DNA from: G963677325 sp963810555
GTDB taxonomy: Bacteria > Bacteroidota > Bacteroidia > Bacteroidales > Prolixibacteraceae
DNA: 64,000 bases
Assembly: GCA_963810555.1 (NCBI GenBank)
Contig: CAWENX010000007.1
Coordinates: forward strand, 636,528 to 700,527
Direction: 5' to 3'
Shown here: positions 8,803 to 17,832 of the stretch, piece after piece
How positions within the stretch are numbered: the first letter of the stretch is position 1
Layout of the letters: each line of letters starts with the position of its first letter
Made by a program: the position numbers and the translations under genes
Notes under the pieces: generated by a model
The model's input: only the letters and a program-made list of their open reading frames with translations
The model's database searches: none
What the model was told of the DNA's origin: nothing

Positions 8803-9639
8803 TTAATGTCCGATCATAGGAAATAATTGCCTTATTTCATCATCTGTCGGTTGTCTTCCGTATTCACAGATTTCGAAAGCTTCAGCATCTGTGATTTTAT
8901 CTGCTTTATCTTTTCCGTACCATTTTCTCAGTGATTCCTTTACTTCAGGAGTAATCGGCTGTTTCCACATTTTGGCCAGCCATTCTAACCGATTTTTTTC
9001 ATCTTTGGGAACTTCGTCTGAATAACCTTCAATCCATGGAATCCATTCGAAAAATTGGGATTTGTGTGCAGAAATAGCATACATTTTCTTCTCATAAACA
9101 TCCGAGATATCAATTGCTATATCGGGTTGAAAGGGATAAGGTTTTTTGAAGTGATCCTGTTCATAAAGAAAAACGGGATTCTTTTTCAATGGTGGCGTGT
9201 CCGGCACAAGATTCGGCACAAGTACCATGTAAGCGGCATCCTGAACAAGTACAGCTGCATTTCTGTGATCAGGGTGATAATCATTAGGACGATGCGAAAT
9301 AACAATATCGGCATTCCATTCACGGATCAACCTGATGACATGAAACCGGATATGGAGTTCAGCCTTTAATTCACCATCATGATTTGAAAGCACCTTGTAT
9401 GTAACTCCAAGTCTTTTGGCTGATTCCCCGGCTTCAGCGGTTCTTGTTTTTGCCAGAGCACCTCCTCCCATGCTTTGATGGCCTGCATCACCATTTGTAA
9501 GGGAGACAAAAAGCACTTTATGTCCGAGTTGTGCATATTTTATCGCTGTACCACCGGTTGTAAGCTCGGCATCGTCAGGATGGGCTCCTATAACAACGAT
9601 ATTTAAAGTTTTGTTCTTTAAAGAATACAAGTCTGTCAT
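8803..9639 (-). CDS. PIG-L family deacetylase (LmbE-like)
   Basis: The 278-residue protein has the zinc-binding signature GAHPDDAE at residues 18-25 and the second metal motif HRPNDYHPDHRN. This family hydrolyses N-acetyl groups on amino-sugar conjugates; members include the GlcNAc-PI, GlcNAc-Ins (MshB) and bacillithiol (BshB) deacetylases. BshB-type proteins are usually shorter (about 235 residues) and the C-terminal extension here differs, so I do not assign a substrate. No signal peptide, so cytoplasmic. It is followed on the same strand by nothing before the convergent membrane-protein gene. Confidence 0.88.
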   Translation of the reverse strand: MTDLYSLKNKTLNIVVIGAHPDDAELTTGGTAIKYAQLGHKVLFVSLTNGDAGHQSMGGGALAKTRTAEAGESAKRLGVTYKVLSNHDGELKAELHIRFHVIRLIREWNADIVISHRPNDYHPDHRNAAVLVQDAAYMVLVPNLVPDTPPLKKNPVFLYEQDHFKKPYPFQPDIAIDISDVYEKKMYAISAHKSQFFEWIPWIEGYSDEVPKDEKNRLEWLAKMWKQPITPEVKESLRKWYGKDKADKITDAEAFEICEYGRQPTDDEIRQLFPMIGH

Positions 9640-9824
9640 AGTTAATGAAAGTTAATGTTGTTAATGAAATAAATATATAGCAATGTTTAGCCAGAGCTGC
9701 AATAGAATTTATGTATCAATTTATGACTTTTATCTTCAAAAATACCTTTCATATGTAAATATCTGAAGGAAGTAAAACTATCCAAAATAATTCTCTTAGA
9801 AAATTATATCTCATAATTCGTAAT

Positions 9825-10355
9825 TCATAATCTGACTTTTTTAAACAACTCCCACAACACGATTCCTGCACTTACGGCTATGTTGAATGAATGCTTAGTA
9901 CCAAACTGGGGTATTTCAATTGTTTTATCACACAAATGAACAATCTCCTGCTGAACGCCCTTTACCTCGTTTCCAAACACAAGCGCGATTTTTTCGCTTA
10001 TACCCGGGGCGTAATCCGAAAGAGAAATACTTTCATCCACCTGCTCTATTGCAATAATTGTAAAACCTTCGCTTTTTAATTTTTTCAGGGCCTCCGCTGT
10101 TGTTTTGAAATATTCCCAATCCATTGAAAACTCAGCCCCAAGGGCTGTTTTATGAATTTCCTTGTCAGGCGGCTGTGCGCTGATCCCGCAGAGATAAATT
10201 TTTTTTACCAGGAAAGCATCCGATGTCCTGAATATCGATCCAATATTGTTTGAACTTCTTACATTATCCAATACAACCACAAGAGGAATCTTTTCGGCTG
10301 ACTTAAAATCCTCAACCGTTAAACGTTTCAGTTCTTCATTTTTCAATTTCCTCAT
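9825..10355 (-). CDS. SpoU/TrmH-family RNA 2'-O-methyltransferase
   Basis: The 176-residue product carries the three SPOUT motifs: LDNVRSSNNIGSIFRTSD (motif 1, residues about 30-47), ALVFGNEVKGVQQEIV (motif 2) and IPQFGTKHSFNIAVSAGIV (motif 3). It is short for the family and lacks an N-terminal RNA-binding extension, like TrmL/TrmH-like single-domain enzymes. It should methylate a ribose 2'-OH in tRNA or rRNA using S-adenosylmethionine through a knotted fold. The exact target cannot be read from sequence. It lies 48 bases downstream of arcA on the same strand. Confidence 0.92.
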   Translation of the reverse strand: MRKLKNEELKRLTVEDFKSAEKIPLVVVLDNVRSSNNIGSIFRTSDAFLVKKIYLCGISAQPPDKEIHKTALGAEFSMDWEYFKTTAEALKKLKSEGFTIIAIEQVDESISLSDYAPGISEKIALVFGNEVKGVQQEIVHLCDKTIEIPQFGTKHSFNIAVSAGIVLWELFKKVRL

Positions 10356-10372
10356 TAAACGAATTATTTATT

Positions 10373-10396
10373 GAGACGCACGCCCTGCATCTCTAC
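10373..10396. repeat. Degenerate relative of the 783-806 palindrome
   Basis: GAGACGCACGCCCTGCATCTCTAC keeps the outer GAGACGC and TCTCTAC arms of the palindrome at 783-806 with a changed middle. It lies between arcA and the methyltransferase gene. Confidence 0.5.
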
Positions 10397-10403
10397 ATTT
10401 AAA

Positions 10404-11675
10404 TTACCATTCAACTTTTTCCCTGCGCAGCGGCATAGTCAGGCATCGCGGGCCTCCTCCTGCCCGGGCCAGTTCTGCTCCGGGAACTGTGATCACTAAT
10501 TTTTTATATTTATCTTCTTTTGAATTGGAAGCTAAAAAATCTTCCGAGGAAATTATTTCAAAACCACTTATACTCAATTCTTCAAGTGTATGGTTATTGC
10601 GCCTGTAACCGATAACTTTTCCCGGTGCAACAGCTAAAAAATTTGCACCGCTATGCCATTGTTCTCTGTCCATAATCCAGGAATCTCCTTTCTTCCCGCA
10701 AATTACAGGGAACAAATCCATTCCGCACTTTTTTAATGCATTCAGCAGATTTTCTTCTTCATTTATTCCTGTCACTTCCCCATTTTCGACGATAATATGA
10801 ATAGTTTGAAATCTTGATTTTTTAAGAATAAGCGGTTCATAGATTATACAGGAATCCTTGTCAAGAAAGGTAAATATCATATCCAGGTGAATGAAAGATT
10901 CAGGTTCCCTGGGAAGTTCCTGTACGATTACGTGCCGGGGACCTGTTTTTTCGGACTTTATCAGTTCAATAAGAAAATCAACTCCTTCAGATGAGGTCCT
11001 GACTCCTGTTCCGACCAGGATCACATCTTCCTTTGCGATGAGTAAATCTCCCCCCTCAATCGTCAGATTTCCCGATCCGCCCCAATTAGCTATTCTTTTG
11101 GAAGGATTAATTATATTTATTCCAAATTCAGGATGCTCTCTGAAGATCGTCTCCATAATCAACGGCTCTCGCTGGCGAACTTTTACGGCCATTTTCCCGG
11201 CTAATATTTCATTCCAAAGAACCATTGATGCATCACGGGTGAAGAGAATATTATGAAGAGGATGAACTGCATACCGGTCTTTGTTAAGATATCTTGTCAG
11301 GTTATTCCTTTGAAGAACAACACCTTCTATTAATTCACCTGTAAGAGTATCCGCAGGCGTATTCAGCAAACGATCTATTTCACTGTTTACATTTTCCTGC
11401 TCACAAACTTCACGGACAAGTTTCTCTTTGACCTTTTCATCATAAAGTACATCATTCAGTAAAGACTTTACCTCAAAAATGCGTGTAATTTTGCCGAGAA
11501 CTCTTTTCAACTGAAGAAATTCATCTGTTGCAGCCGACAGGTCAAGAATATCGCTGTAAAGTGATATACGCGCATTTTCCGGGGTCATATTTTCCACTTC
11601 ATGACCCGGTGTGTGAATTATAACACCCTCAAGTTTCCCTATTTCCGAAGCAACCTCAACCTGATAATTTGCCAT
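10404..11675 (-). CDS. arcA: Arginine deiminase
   Basis: Converts arginine to citrulline and ammonia, first step of the arginine deiminase pathway. The 423-residue length is normal. Family landmarks are ISLYSDILDLSAATDEF, NLLFTRD-like NILFTRDASMVLWNE, IEGGDLLIAKEDVILVG, the His-containing HLDMIFTFLD and the C-terminal GGGPRCLTMPL with nucleophilic Cys411. Carbamate kinase and ornithine transcarbamylase are not adjacent, so it may serve arginine catabolism or acid protection on its own. An exact promoter element lies just upstream (11728-11735). Confidence 0.96.
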   Translation of the reverse strand: MANYQVEVASEIGKLEGVIIHTPGHEVENMTPENARISLYSDILDLSAATDEFLQLKRVLGKITRIFEVKSLLNDVLYDEKVKEKLVREVCEQENVNSEIDRLLNTPADTLTGELIEGVVLQRNNLTRYLNKDRYAVHPLHNILFTRDASMVLWNEILAGKMAVKVRQREPLIMETIFREHPEFGINIINPSKRIANWGGSGNLTIEGGDLLIAKEDVILVGTGVRTSSEGVDFLIELIKSEKTGPRHVIVQELPREPESFIHLDMIFTFLDKDSCIIYEPLILKKSRFQTIHIIVENGEVTGINEEENLLNALKKCGMDLFPVICGKKGDSWIMDREQWHSGANFLAVAPGKVIGYRRNNHTLEELSISGFEIISSEDFLASNSKEDKYKKLVITVPGAELARAGGGPRCLTMPLRREKVEW

Positions 11676-11727
11676 CAGTCAGATGATATTAATAATGAAT
11701 GAAATATACATAGTACGTCTCTGCATA

Positions 11728-11735
11728 CAAAGATA
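11728..11735 (-). promoter_or_regulatory. Promoter -7 element of arcA
   Basis: On the minus strand TATCTTTG matches TAnnTTTG exactly, about 52 bases ahead of the arcA ATG in the divergent region shared with the DUF4294 gene. Confidence 0.55.
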
Positions 11736-11755
11736 CCAAATTAACATTTAAGCAT

Positions 11756-12436
11756 TTGCAAAGTTTATGCTATATTAAGGAAATAAACCTGATGGATTTG
11801 AGAACGTTTATTAAATTTGACCACAAATTGATGTGTTGCTTTATGGCAAAGATGTTCCTTCTGATTTTTGGTCTGTTTTTTCCTGCCATCGTTTTTTGCC
11901 AGATTCAGGATACACTCCCGCATAATCAAGATAATTCAACTATCGATTCAACAAGTTATTTTCTTCACCTTCAACTCAAAGAATATACTGTGTTCCCTTC
12001 TTTCAGACAAATGACAAGAAGACAGCAAAGACGTTACACAGCACTCGAAAGAAAAGTCAGAAAAGTATATCCCCTGGCGAAGTTAGCAGCCTTCAGAGTT
12101 GCAGCATACAACAGGATCTATTTGAGTTTTAAAACAGAACGGCAAAGAAAAGATTATGTGAAAAAAGCAGAAAAAGAACTTTTCGACGAATTCGAAGCTG
12201 AAATCCGTCATATGACCATTTCAGAAGGAAGAATCCTTATTAAATTAATCGATCGTGAAACGGGAGAATCCTCTTATGAGATTATAAAGGAATTTAAAGG
12301 CGGTTTAAACGCTTTTTTCTGGCAAGCGATTGCACGAATTTTTGGACAGAATCTTAAAGCAGCCTATGATCCGGTAAACGAAGATCGAATGATTGAAAAT
12401 ATTGTGATGCAGATCGATATGGGAATGTTGAACTGA
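11756..12436 (+). CDS. DUF4294 domain protein, secreted
   Basis: Up to 226 residues. The hydrophobic segment MAKMFLLIFGLFFPAIVFCQ is a good signal peptide, so the ATG at 11843 may be the true start (197 residues); the upstream ATG adds a 29-residue leader. The conserved body runs RRQQRRYTALERKVRKVYPLAKL, GRILIKLIDRETG, then FWQAIARIFGQNLK, matching the Bacteroidota-restricted DUF4294 family. Helical, basic, periplasmic; no known function. Divergently transcribed from arcA. Confidence 0.85.
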   Translation: MQSLCYIKEINLMDLRTFIKFDHKLMCCFMAKMFLLIFGLFFPAIVFCQIQDTLPHNQDNSTIDSTSYFLHLQLKEYTVFPSFRQMTRRQQRRYTALERKVRKVYPLAKLAAFRVAAYNRIYLSFKTERQRKDYVKKAEKELFDEFEAEIRHMTISEGRILIKLIDRETGESSYEIIKEFKGGLNAFFWQAIARIFGQNLKAAYDPVNEDRMIENIVMQIDMGMLN

Positions 12437-12598
12437 TTCATGCTGTCAGGAAGGCTAAAGACTAAAGACTATAGGAATTAAGAAATTAAGGAATTAAAAA
12501 ATTAATGAATCGAATATCGGCGAAGTCAATTAAAGAATAAAAAAGCAACTTTGTAGTTTAATTTACTAAATTTAGCTTATATTATTAATAGATTCCCG

Positions 12599-13051
12599 AT
12601 GCATATAGAAATCCGCAGAGCCCAAATGTCCGATTGCAGCAATATTGTAAAGTTTCAGGAGACAATGGCCGTTGAAACTGAAGATTGCAAACTGGATCAT
12701 GATTCTGTGCAATCCGGAGTGGAGGCAGTTCTGAAAAATGAGACGTTGGGTGTTTATTACGTTGCCGTTATTCAAGGTGAAGTAGTGGGATCATTGTTGA
12801 CAACCTATGAATGGAGCGATTGGCGAAACGGTACAGTAATTTGGATTCAATCGGTATATGTCGATCCCCCTTACCGAAAGAAAGGTATTTACAAATCCCT
12901 TTACAATCATATTAAATCAATGGTAGAAAAAGACGAAAGTTTAAAGGGAATCAGGCTTTATGTCGATGAATCAAACAAATCAGCCCGCGAGGTCTATTCC
13001 CGTCTTGGGATGAATGGAGAGCATTACCGCGTATTTGAATGGATGAAATAG
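12599..13051 (+). CDS. GNAT-family N-acetyltransferase
   Basis: 150 residues with the GNAT fold: EIRRAQMSDC at the start, WIQSVYVDPPYRKKGIYKSLY covering beta4 and the acetyl-CoA pyrophosphate loop (R/K-K-G-I-Y), and LYVDESNKSAREVYSRLGM for the C-terminal half. Substrate unknown. It begins after a short AT-rich gap and is probably monocistronic. Confidence 0.9.
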   Translation: MHIEIRRAQMSDCSNIVKFQETMAVETEDCKLDHDSVQSGVEAVLKNETLGVYYVAVIQGEVVGSLLTTYEWSDWRNGTVIWIQSVYVDPPYRKKGIYKSLYNHIKSMVEKDESLKGIRLYVDESNKSAREVYSRLGMNGEHYRVFEWMK

Positions 13052-13372
13052 CATTTCAGAGTTGCAAAGTTTCACCTCAGATCTTATTGCCATGATAAGG
13101 CCAAAGACGTATCAAACACAGTTTTTCACAACAATTTAAATACAATTTGACTATTAATTAACCTGTAATGCGGTTGAAAACAAAGCTGAAAAGTCGCTCA
13201 TTTTTAATTAATTGGTTCCTCTGATCGAAAGGACTCTCCCTTTCAATGAGTCTTCAACTTCAATTGAATTCCCTCCTGAAAGCTTTTGGAATCGGGACTG
13301 AATGACCATTGAATTGCCTGTGCTTCGCGATCGAATGACCATCAAATAATTTTCGAACATTATGTTATTCTC

Positions 13373-13565
13373 TTAATTAGGTTTTGAATTTATAATAAAA
13401 GATATTCCAGAACTATATTTAACAATATCTCAAGAATTCCAGCTCCGTGTTTGCTTCGCTTTTGGTTCGCTTTTGCTCCGTATTTGCCCCGGAGGCTCTT
13501 GTAATCATAATATCATGTTTCGCAACAACTTTTTTAAGGGTATTTTAACATCCTTATCGAAGATC
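13373..13565 (-). repeat. Dispersed ~180-bp repeat, copy B (inverted)
   Basis: The reverse complement matches 2911-3090 along its length, best in the core 13443-13512. The two copies differ by scattered substitutions and a small indel, so they are old. The surrounding gap 13052-13736 has no gene I can support. Confidence 0.8.
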
Positions 13566-13736
13566 AACGGTATTATTTATGTTTAGCAGCGATATGCAGA
13601 ATCGTTTTCACCCCGGCTTATAAACTTTTTAACTTCATTTTTAACCCCGCTTCACTTTATTAATTAGTATTCAAACTATATACAAACAGTATTCAAACAG
13701 TATCCAGACTATCGATTGGATAAAGCGTTGACAGGA

Positions 13737-14225
13737 GGGGCTGATGTGCTGATGTTTTGACGTGTTGATGTGTTAATGTGATGGTGTGCGGATGAGCTGA
13801 TGTACTGATGTGCTGATGGGGTGATATAGTGATGTACTGATATACTGATGTATTCATGTGCTGGTGTGAGGATGCGTTGATGTACTGATGTGCTGATGGG
13901 GTGATATAGTGATATACTGATATACTGATGTATTCATGGGCTGGTGTGCTGATGCGTTGATGTACTGATGTACTGATGTGCTGATGGGGTGATATAGTGA
14001 TATACTGATATACTGATGTATTCATGTGCTGGTGTGCGGATGCGTTGATGTACTGATGTGCTGATGGGGTGATATAGTGATGTACTGATATACTGATGTA
14101 TTCATGTGCTGGTGTGCGGATGCGTTGATGTACTGATGTAATGATGTGCTGATGGGGTGATATAGTGATATAGTGATATATTGATATACTGATGTATTCA
14201 TGTGCTTGTGTGCGGATGGGCCGAT
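13737..14225. repeat. ~80-bp tandem repeat array built from GATGTACTGAT-like subunits
   Basis: Unit starts at 13799, 13879, 13959, 14047 and 14127 each begin GATGTACTGATG and pass through GGGGTGATATAGTGAT, TGATGTATTCATG and GTGTGCGGATGCG. The unit is 80 bases; one has an extra 8-9 bases. Inside each unit are 9-11-base subrepeats. One reverse frame is open for 110 codons rich in His, Gln, Ser and Thr, but only because the repeat lacks stops in that frame. I see no start context or fold. Confidence 0.88.
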
Positions 14226-14878
14226 TATTTTTGCGCGTAGCGCATACGGTATTATAGAAAACGTTTATCCATTGAATTATTTACGCCGTAGGCGTTACAC
14301 AATAAGAAGTTAAAGATTCGAAGATCGGCGATGTCAATGAAGAATGGCGAATTTGGGGGGCAGGGTCGTTGAAAACGAAGAACCATTACCCCTTCACCGC
14401 AAATGAAGGGGATCAGGGAATCTGCTATTGTGAAGCAGATTGTGCTGATCTGCCGTTTCTGCCGGTGAGCGGACAGGCTTTGACAAAATTATCCTTTGGG
14501 CGAAACACCCATTTAGTTCTTTGCAGTCTCAGCGCAAAATCCTCCCGTTCTTTGCGGTTAAATCCGACGGCTACCGGATTCTCATTTTTTGGACACACTC
14601 TGCATGATCAGAAAAAAACATCAGGGATGGTAAGTGAGAAAGAAATTGCAAATTGGCTTCGCCGATCCTCAAGCAGTCGGAGAAGTCTTCAATTCCCGGT
14701 TTGATACCCTCAGATTACAAATCTGAGGAGGCATGAGTGAAAGCACACGAATTGCAAATCCGCACGAGCAAGGGGAATCGGGGTCAATAGCCTGTAAGTC
14801 TTGCTGATTACTATTTATCGTTTATCGTTTACCGTTTATTGTTTATTGTTCACTGTTAACTGATTACTGGTCCCTCAA
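14226..14878. other. Non-coding, junk-like stretch with hairpins
   Basis: A perfect hairpin CCTCAGATT-ACA-AATCTGAGG lies at 14708-14728. Bases 14805-14870 repeat TTTATCGTTTA-like units. An open frame at 14369-14704 has odd composition and no recognisable domain, and I do not call it. Small palindromes such as GCGCGTAGCGC lie near 14234. Confidence 0.5.
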
Positions 14879-15209
14879 TCGTCCTCCGGGTTCATAGCAA
14901 GCAGCGCCGGGTAACCGTCGCAGAGGTAGCCTTCGTATCACCAGCACTCTCCTTTCCATGATTTCCAGTCCTTAGTCATATTTGTGTCACCGCAGTATCC
15001 TTGGAACGCGCCTTCATCAATGCCTTTAAGAATGCCTTCCCTGATCTTCTACAACTACTCATCGGGCCCTGCTTTTTGAAAGGCTTTCAGAGTATAATGC
15101 GACCAGTTGATCGATGCACCTCCGTTTTCATACCGCTGAAAAGCATCGCTCCCGTCTTCTTTTTCGCAATATCCGTAACGCGGATTGCGGTCGGTATAAT
15201 CCCGGCCGC
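14879..15209 (-). pseudogene. Decayed gene fragment, aromatic-rich enzyme-like
   Basis: One reverse frame, broken by three stops, reads as real protein: GGASINWSHYTLKAFQKAG, then REGILKGIDEGAFQGYCG, DWKSWKGECW, a TGA, and YEGYLCDGYPALLAMNPED. The Trp- and Tyr-rich pattern resembles (alpha/alpha) barrel carbohydrate-active enzymes, but I cannot name the family. No intact copy lies in the window. It could be related to the damaged lipoprotein at 56068-56843; that is a guess. Confidence 0.4.
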
Positions 15210-15471
15210 TGCTGACGATTTAGCTTCGCTGATCTTCGATTGCAATCCTCCCTCTTTGAATGTTGATCTGTGATTCTCCTTTATCAAAAATCACACTAAT
15301 CATATCAATCACTTAAATTATAGTTCAGACATCTATTAATCACTTTAATCTTCTTAACCATAGCTCAGACATTTCTCCCGCTTCTCAGGAAAATATAATG
15401 GGGAATAATCCATCAATCATTTCACCTGATTAACTTTATTTAATGCTTTTTCATTACGAACTTTTTAATCG

Positions 15472-15479
15472 TAACTTTG
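15472..15479 (+). promoter_or_regulatory. Candidate -7 promoter element upstream of the SDR genes
   Basis: TAACTTTG matches TAnnTTTG. It lies 218 bases ahead of the SDR start, leaving a long leader, so it may instead serve a lost small gene. Confidence 0.3.
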
Positions 15480-15697
15480 TTATAATTTGTCATTTATCTT
15501 AGTTAACACCGTCAATGGAAACTTCGGAAATCCTGAGGGTTCATGATGTTGAATCAGCAACCCTGACGGATGAGTAGTCCGATTATTTCTCTAAATGCAG
15601 ACCGGGAGCTGTTGACCGCAGCCGATAAACGGCGGCACAATTGGAAACATGAATCTGTGCCTGAAAAAATAAGCATTCCGCAATAAAAAACATCAAT

Positions 15698-16426
15698 ATG
15701 AAAAAACAAACAATCATCGTTACCGGCGCATCCTCAGGCATTGGAAAAGAGATTGCCCGTTATTTTTTAGAAAAAGGGGCCAATGTGGTGATCAATTCTT
15801 TTACAACCGAAAAGTTGGAGCAGGCTTACCTGGAACTTGGAGGCGGGGCAAACCTCGCCATGGTTGCAGGCAATGTAAGCGATAAAAAGACCGGTGAAAA
15901 ACTGTTGGCGGTAGCGATGGAAAAATTTGGCTCCGTGGATGTACTGGTGAACAATGCCGGTATCTTTGAAACCAGGCCATTCCTCGAAGTGGATGAAGCA
16001 TATCTCGATCGGTTTCTTGATACTAACCTTAAAGGCACTTTCTTTACCACTCAGGCCATCATTCCGCAAATGCTTAAGCAACACGATGGTGTAGTGATTA
16101 ATATCAGCACACCGATGGTGAATCTCGCGCTTGGCAGCAGGCATGCCACAGCAGCTATTGCCTCCAAAGGAGCAATACAATCGCTCACCCGGCAGTTGGC
16201 AGCTGAGTTTGGTAAACAGAACATCAGGTTTAATACAATTGCGTCGGGTGTTATCCGTACGCCTATGCACGCCAATGATTCTGATCAAAGTGCAGGTTTG
16301 CACCTGCTTAACCATGTGGGTGAAGCAGAAGATATTGCACAAATGGTTTATACTGTTGCCAGGAGCAAGTTTATTACAGGCGCTGTCATTAACGTCGATG
16401 GAGGTATGGGAGCCGGGCACAATTAA
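15698..16426 (+). CDS. SDR-family oxidoreductase lacking the catalytic Tyr
   Basis: 242 residues with the Rossmann motif TGASSGIG (residues 9-16), NNAG after VDVLV and the family C-terminus FITGAVINVDGGMGAGHN. The active-site Ser is likely in NISTPM, but at the YxxxK position the sequence is AIASK: Lys is kept and Tyr is Ala. I checked the DNA (GCT ATT GCC TCC AAA) and no frameshift explains it. It should bind NAD(P)(H) but may use another acid or a different chemistry. It is followed with slight overlap or none by an NTF2-like gene and then another SDR. Confidence 0.88.
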   Translation: MKKQTIIVTGASSGIGKEIARYFLEKGANVVINSFTTEKLEQAYLELGGGANLAMVAGNVSDKKTGEKLLAVAMEKFGSVDVLVNNAGIFETRPFLEVDEAYLDRFLDTNLKGTFFTTQAIIPQMLKQHDGVVINISTPMVNLALGSRHATAAIASKGAIQSLTRQLAAEFGKQNIRFNTIASGVIRTPMHANDSDQSAGLHLLNHVGEAEDIAQMVYTVARSKFITGAVINVDGGMGAGHN

Positions 16427-16499
16427 GCTTAAGAAGCTTTTATTAACCGTTTTTCTGTTCTGCGCATTGGTGGTATCACAGGAACCAAAATTAAAGAAA

Positions 16500-16880
16500 A
16501 TGGAAAATAATCAGCAAGATTCATCAGCAATCAGCCAGGCGCTTGAAAACTATTACTTCAAAGGTATTTATGAGGGAAATATCAATAACCTGGAAACCAT
16601 TTTTAATCCCGGCGTCTTATTGTTCGGGGATGTTAAGGGGCAGCCTTATGCCAAAACGCTCATTCAGTACCTTGACGGAGTAAAGAACCGCCAAAGCCCG
16701 AAAGATTCCGGTAAACCTTTTAAAGGAACCATCATCTCGATAGATGTGATCAACTCCATAGCCGTGGCCAAAGTTCATGTTAAAATGTTTGATTTTAATT
16801 ATGATGAATTTCTTTCTTTTCATAAAATCGATAACCGCTGGATGATCGTTAATAAAATGATAACAGACGTGACAGAATAA
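16500..16880 (+). CDS. NTF2-like (SnoaL/DUF4440-type) protein
   Basis: 126 residues from ATG 16500, with the cone-shaped NTF2-like pattern: AISQALENYYFKGIYEGN at the start, a FNPGVLLFGD strand and SFHKIDNRWMIVNKMITD at the end. In the same frame just upstream, LKKLLLTVFLFCALVVSQ reads as a signal peptide but has no ATG; translation could begin at the ATT that overlaps the SDR stop (16421-16426) or the original start may be lost. So it is either cytoplasmic (ATG start) or secreted (non-canonical start). Often such proteins sit beside SDRs. Confidence 0.75.
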   Translation: MENNQQDSSAISQALENYYFKGIYEGNINNLETIFNPGVLLFGDVKGQPYAKTLIQYLDGVKNRQSPKDSGKPFKGTIISIDVINSIAVAKVHVKMFDFNYDEFLSFHKIDNRWMIVNKMITDVTE

Positions 16881-16989
16881 ATTTTATCGTGTAATTAAAC
16901 TGGTGTAACATGGTCGCACCATTATAAGCCGCCATCAAAATATCCGGTGTGACTTTTATGGCTGAAATTAAATATTAATACCTAAGGTC

Positions 16990-17832
16990 ATGAGCACTTC
17001 AAAAGTATGGTATGTGACAGGGGCTTCTCAGGGATTGGGACTGATCCTCGTAAAAAAACTGCTCGGTAAGGGTTACCGCGTTGCGGCAACTTCACGTAAT
17101 GTGCATACACTGAGGCAGGCGGTTGGATTGATTGACAGTGACCGTTTTTTCCCGTTGGAAGTCGATCTGCATGATCTGGTCTGTATTGAACGATCCATAC
17201 AACAAACGCTGGCAGCGTTCGGTACGATTGATGTTGTCGTTAACAATGCAGGTTATGGGATGGATGGTACAATTGAAGAGATTGCGGAACAGGATATCAG
17301 GGATATTTTCAATATTAACGTACTCGCCACAATACAAGTAGTAAAGAGTGTACTGCCGGTAATGCGCAGTCACCGATCGGGCTGCATTATTAATATTGGT
17401 TCAGTGGCCGGCTTTGCCGGCGCTCCCGGTTGGTCTGTTTATTCGGCTACCAAGGCCGCTGTGGCAGCTTTCTCAGAAGTGATCGCCCTGGATGTCAAGG
17501 AATTTGGAATTAAGGTTTTTGTTGCAGAACCATCGGGTTTCAGGACAGGTTTCCTGACCAAAAGCTCGCTGGCATTAATCCCAACTGAAATTGAAGGTTA
17601 CGAAGCAGTAAAAAATACAAAAGACCGCTACTTATCCTCGGACGGACAACAACCGGGCGATCCGGACCGTGCAGTTGAAATATTTATTGAATTGGCCGAA
17701 AGTTCACATCCACCGATCCACCTGTTTCTCGGAAGTGATGCATATAAACGAGTGTCGGATAAACTTGCTTTCATGTCGGCAGAATTGGAGGAATGGAAAT
17801 CAACGACAATCGGAGCAGATTTCAAACAATGA
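16990..17832 (+). CDS. SDR-family NAD(P)-dependent oxidoreductase
   Basis: 280 residues. TGASQGLG (10-17) binds the cofactor, NNAGYG follows VDVVV, and the catalytic set is complete: Ser in INIGSVAGF and YSATK. Gly-rich motif and an Arg in TSRN suggest NADP. The C-terminal part (LFLGSDAYKRVSDKLAFM) matches the classical SDR group annotated as oxidoreductases acting on small carbonyls. Physiological substrate unknown. It may be co-transcribed with the SDR and NTF2-like genes upstream, 109 bases away. Confidence 0.92.
   Translation: MSTSKVWYVTGASQGLGLILVKKLLGKGYRVAATSRNVHTLRQAVGLIDSDRFFPLEVDLHDLVCIERSIQQTLAAFGTIDVVVNNAGYGMDGTIEEIAEQDIRDIFNINVLATIQVVKSVLPVMRSHRSGCIINIGSVAGFAGAPGWSVYSATKAAVAAFSEVIALDVKEFGIKVFVAEPSGFRTGFLTKSSLALIPTEIEGYEAVKNTKDRYLSSDGQQPGDPDRAVEIFIELAESSHPPIHLFLGSDAYKRVSDKLAFMSAELEEWKSTTIGADFKQ

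Noticed and set aside
13693..14025. 110-codon His/Gln/Ser/Thr-rich reading frame on the minus strand
   Set aside because: It is open only because the tandem repeat has no stops in that frame; no start context or fold.
13737..14225. CRISPR-like array
   Set aside because: Units are directly repeated end to end without unique spacers, and no cas gene lies near.
14369..14704. Open frame of 111 codons
   Set aside because: Composition is not protein-like, it crosses hairpin and low-complexity DNA, and no domain is seen.
16131..16499. Long N-terminal extension of the NTF2-like gene starting inside the SDR gene
   Set aside because: That stretch lies in the shadow of the SDR coding sequence; only the part after the SDR stop looks like protein.
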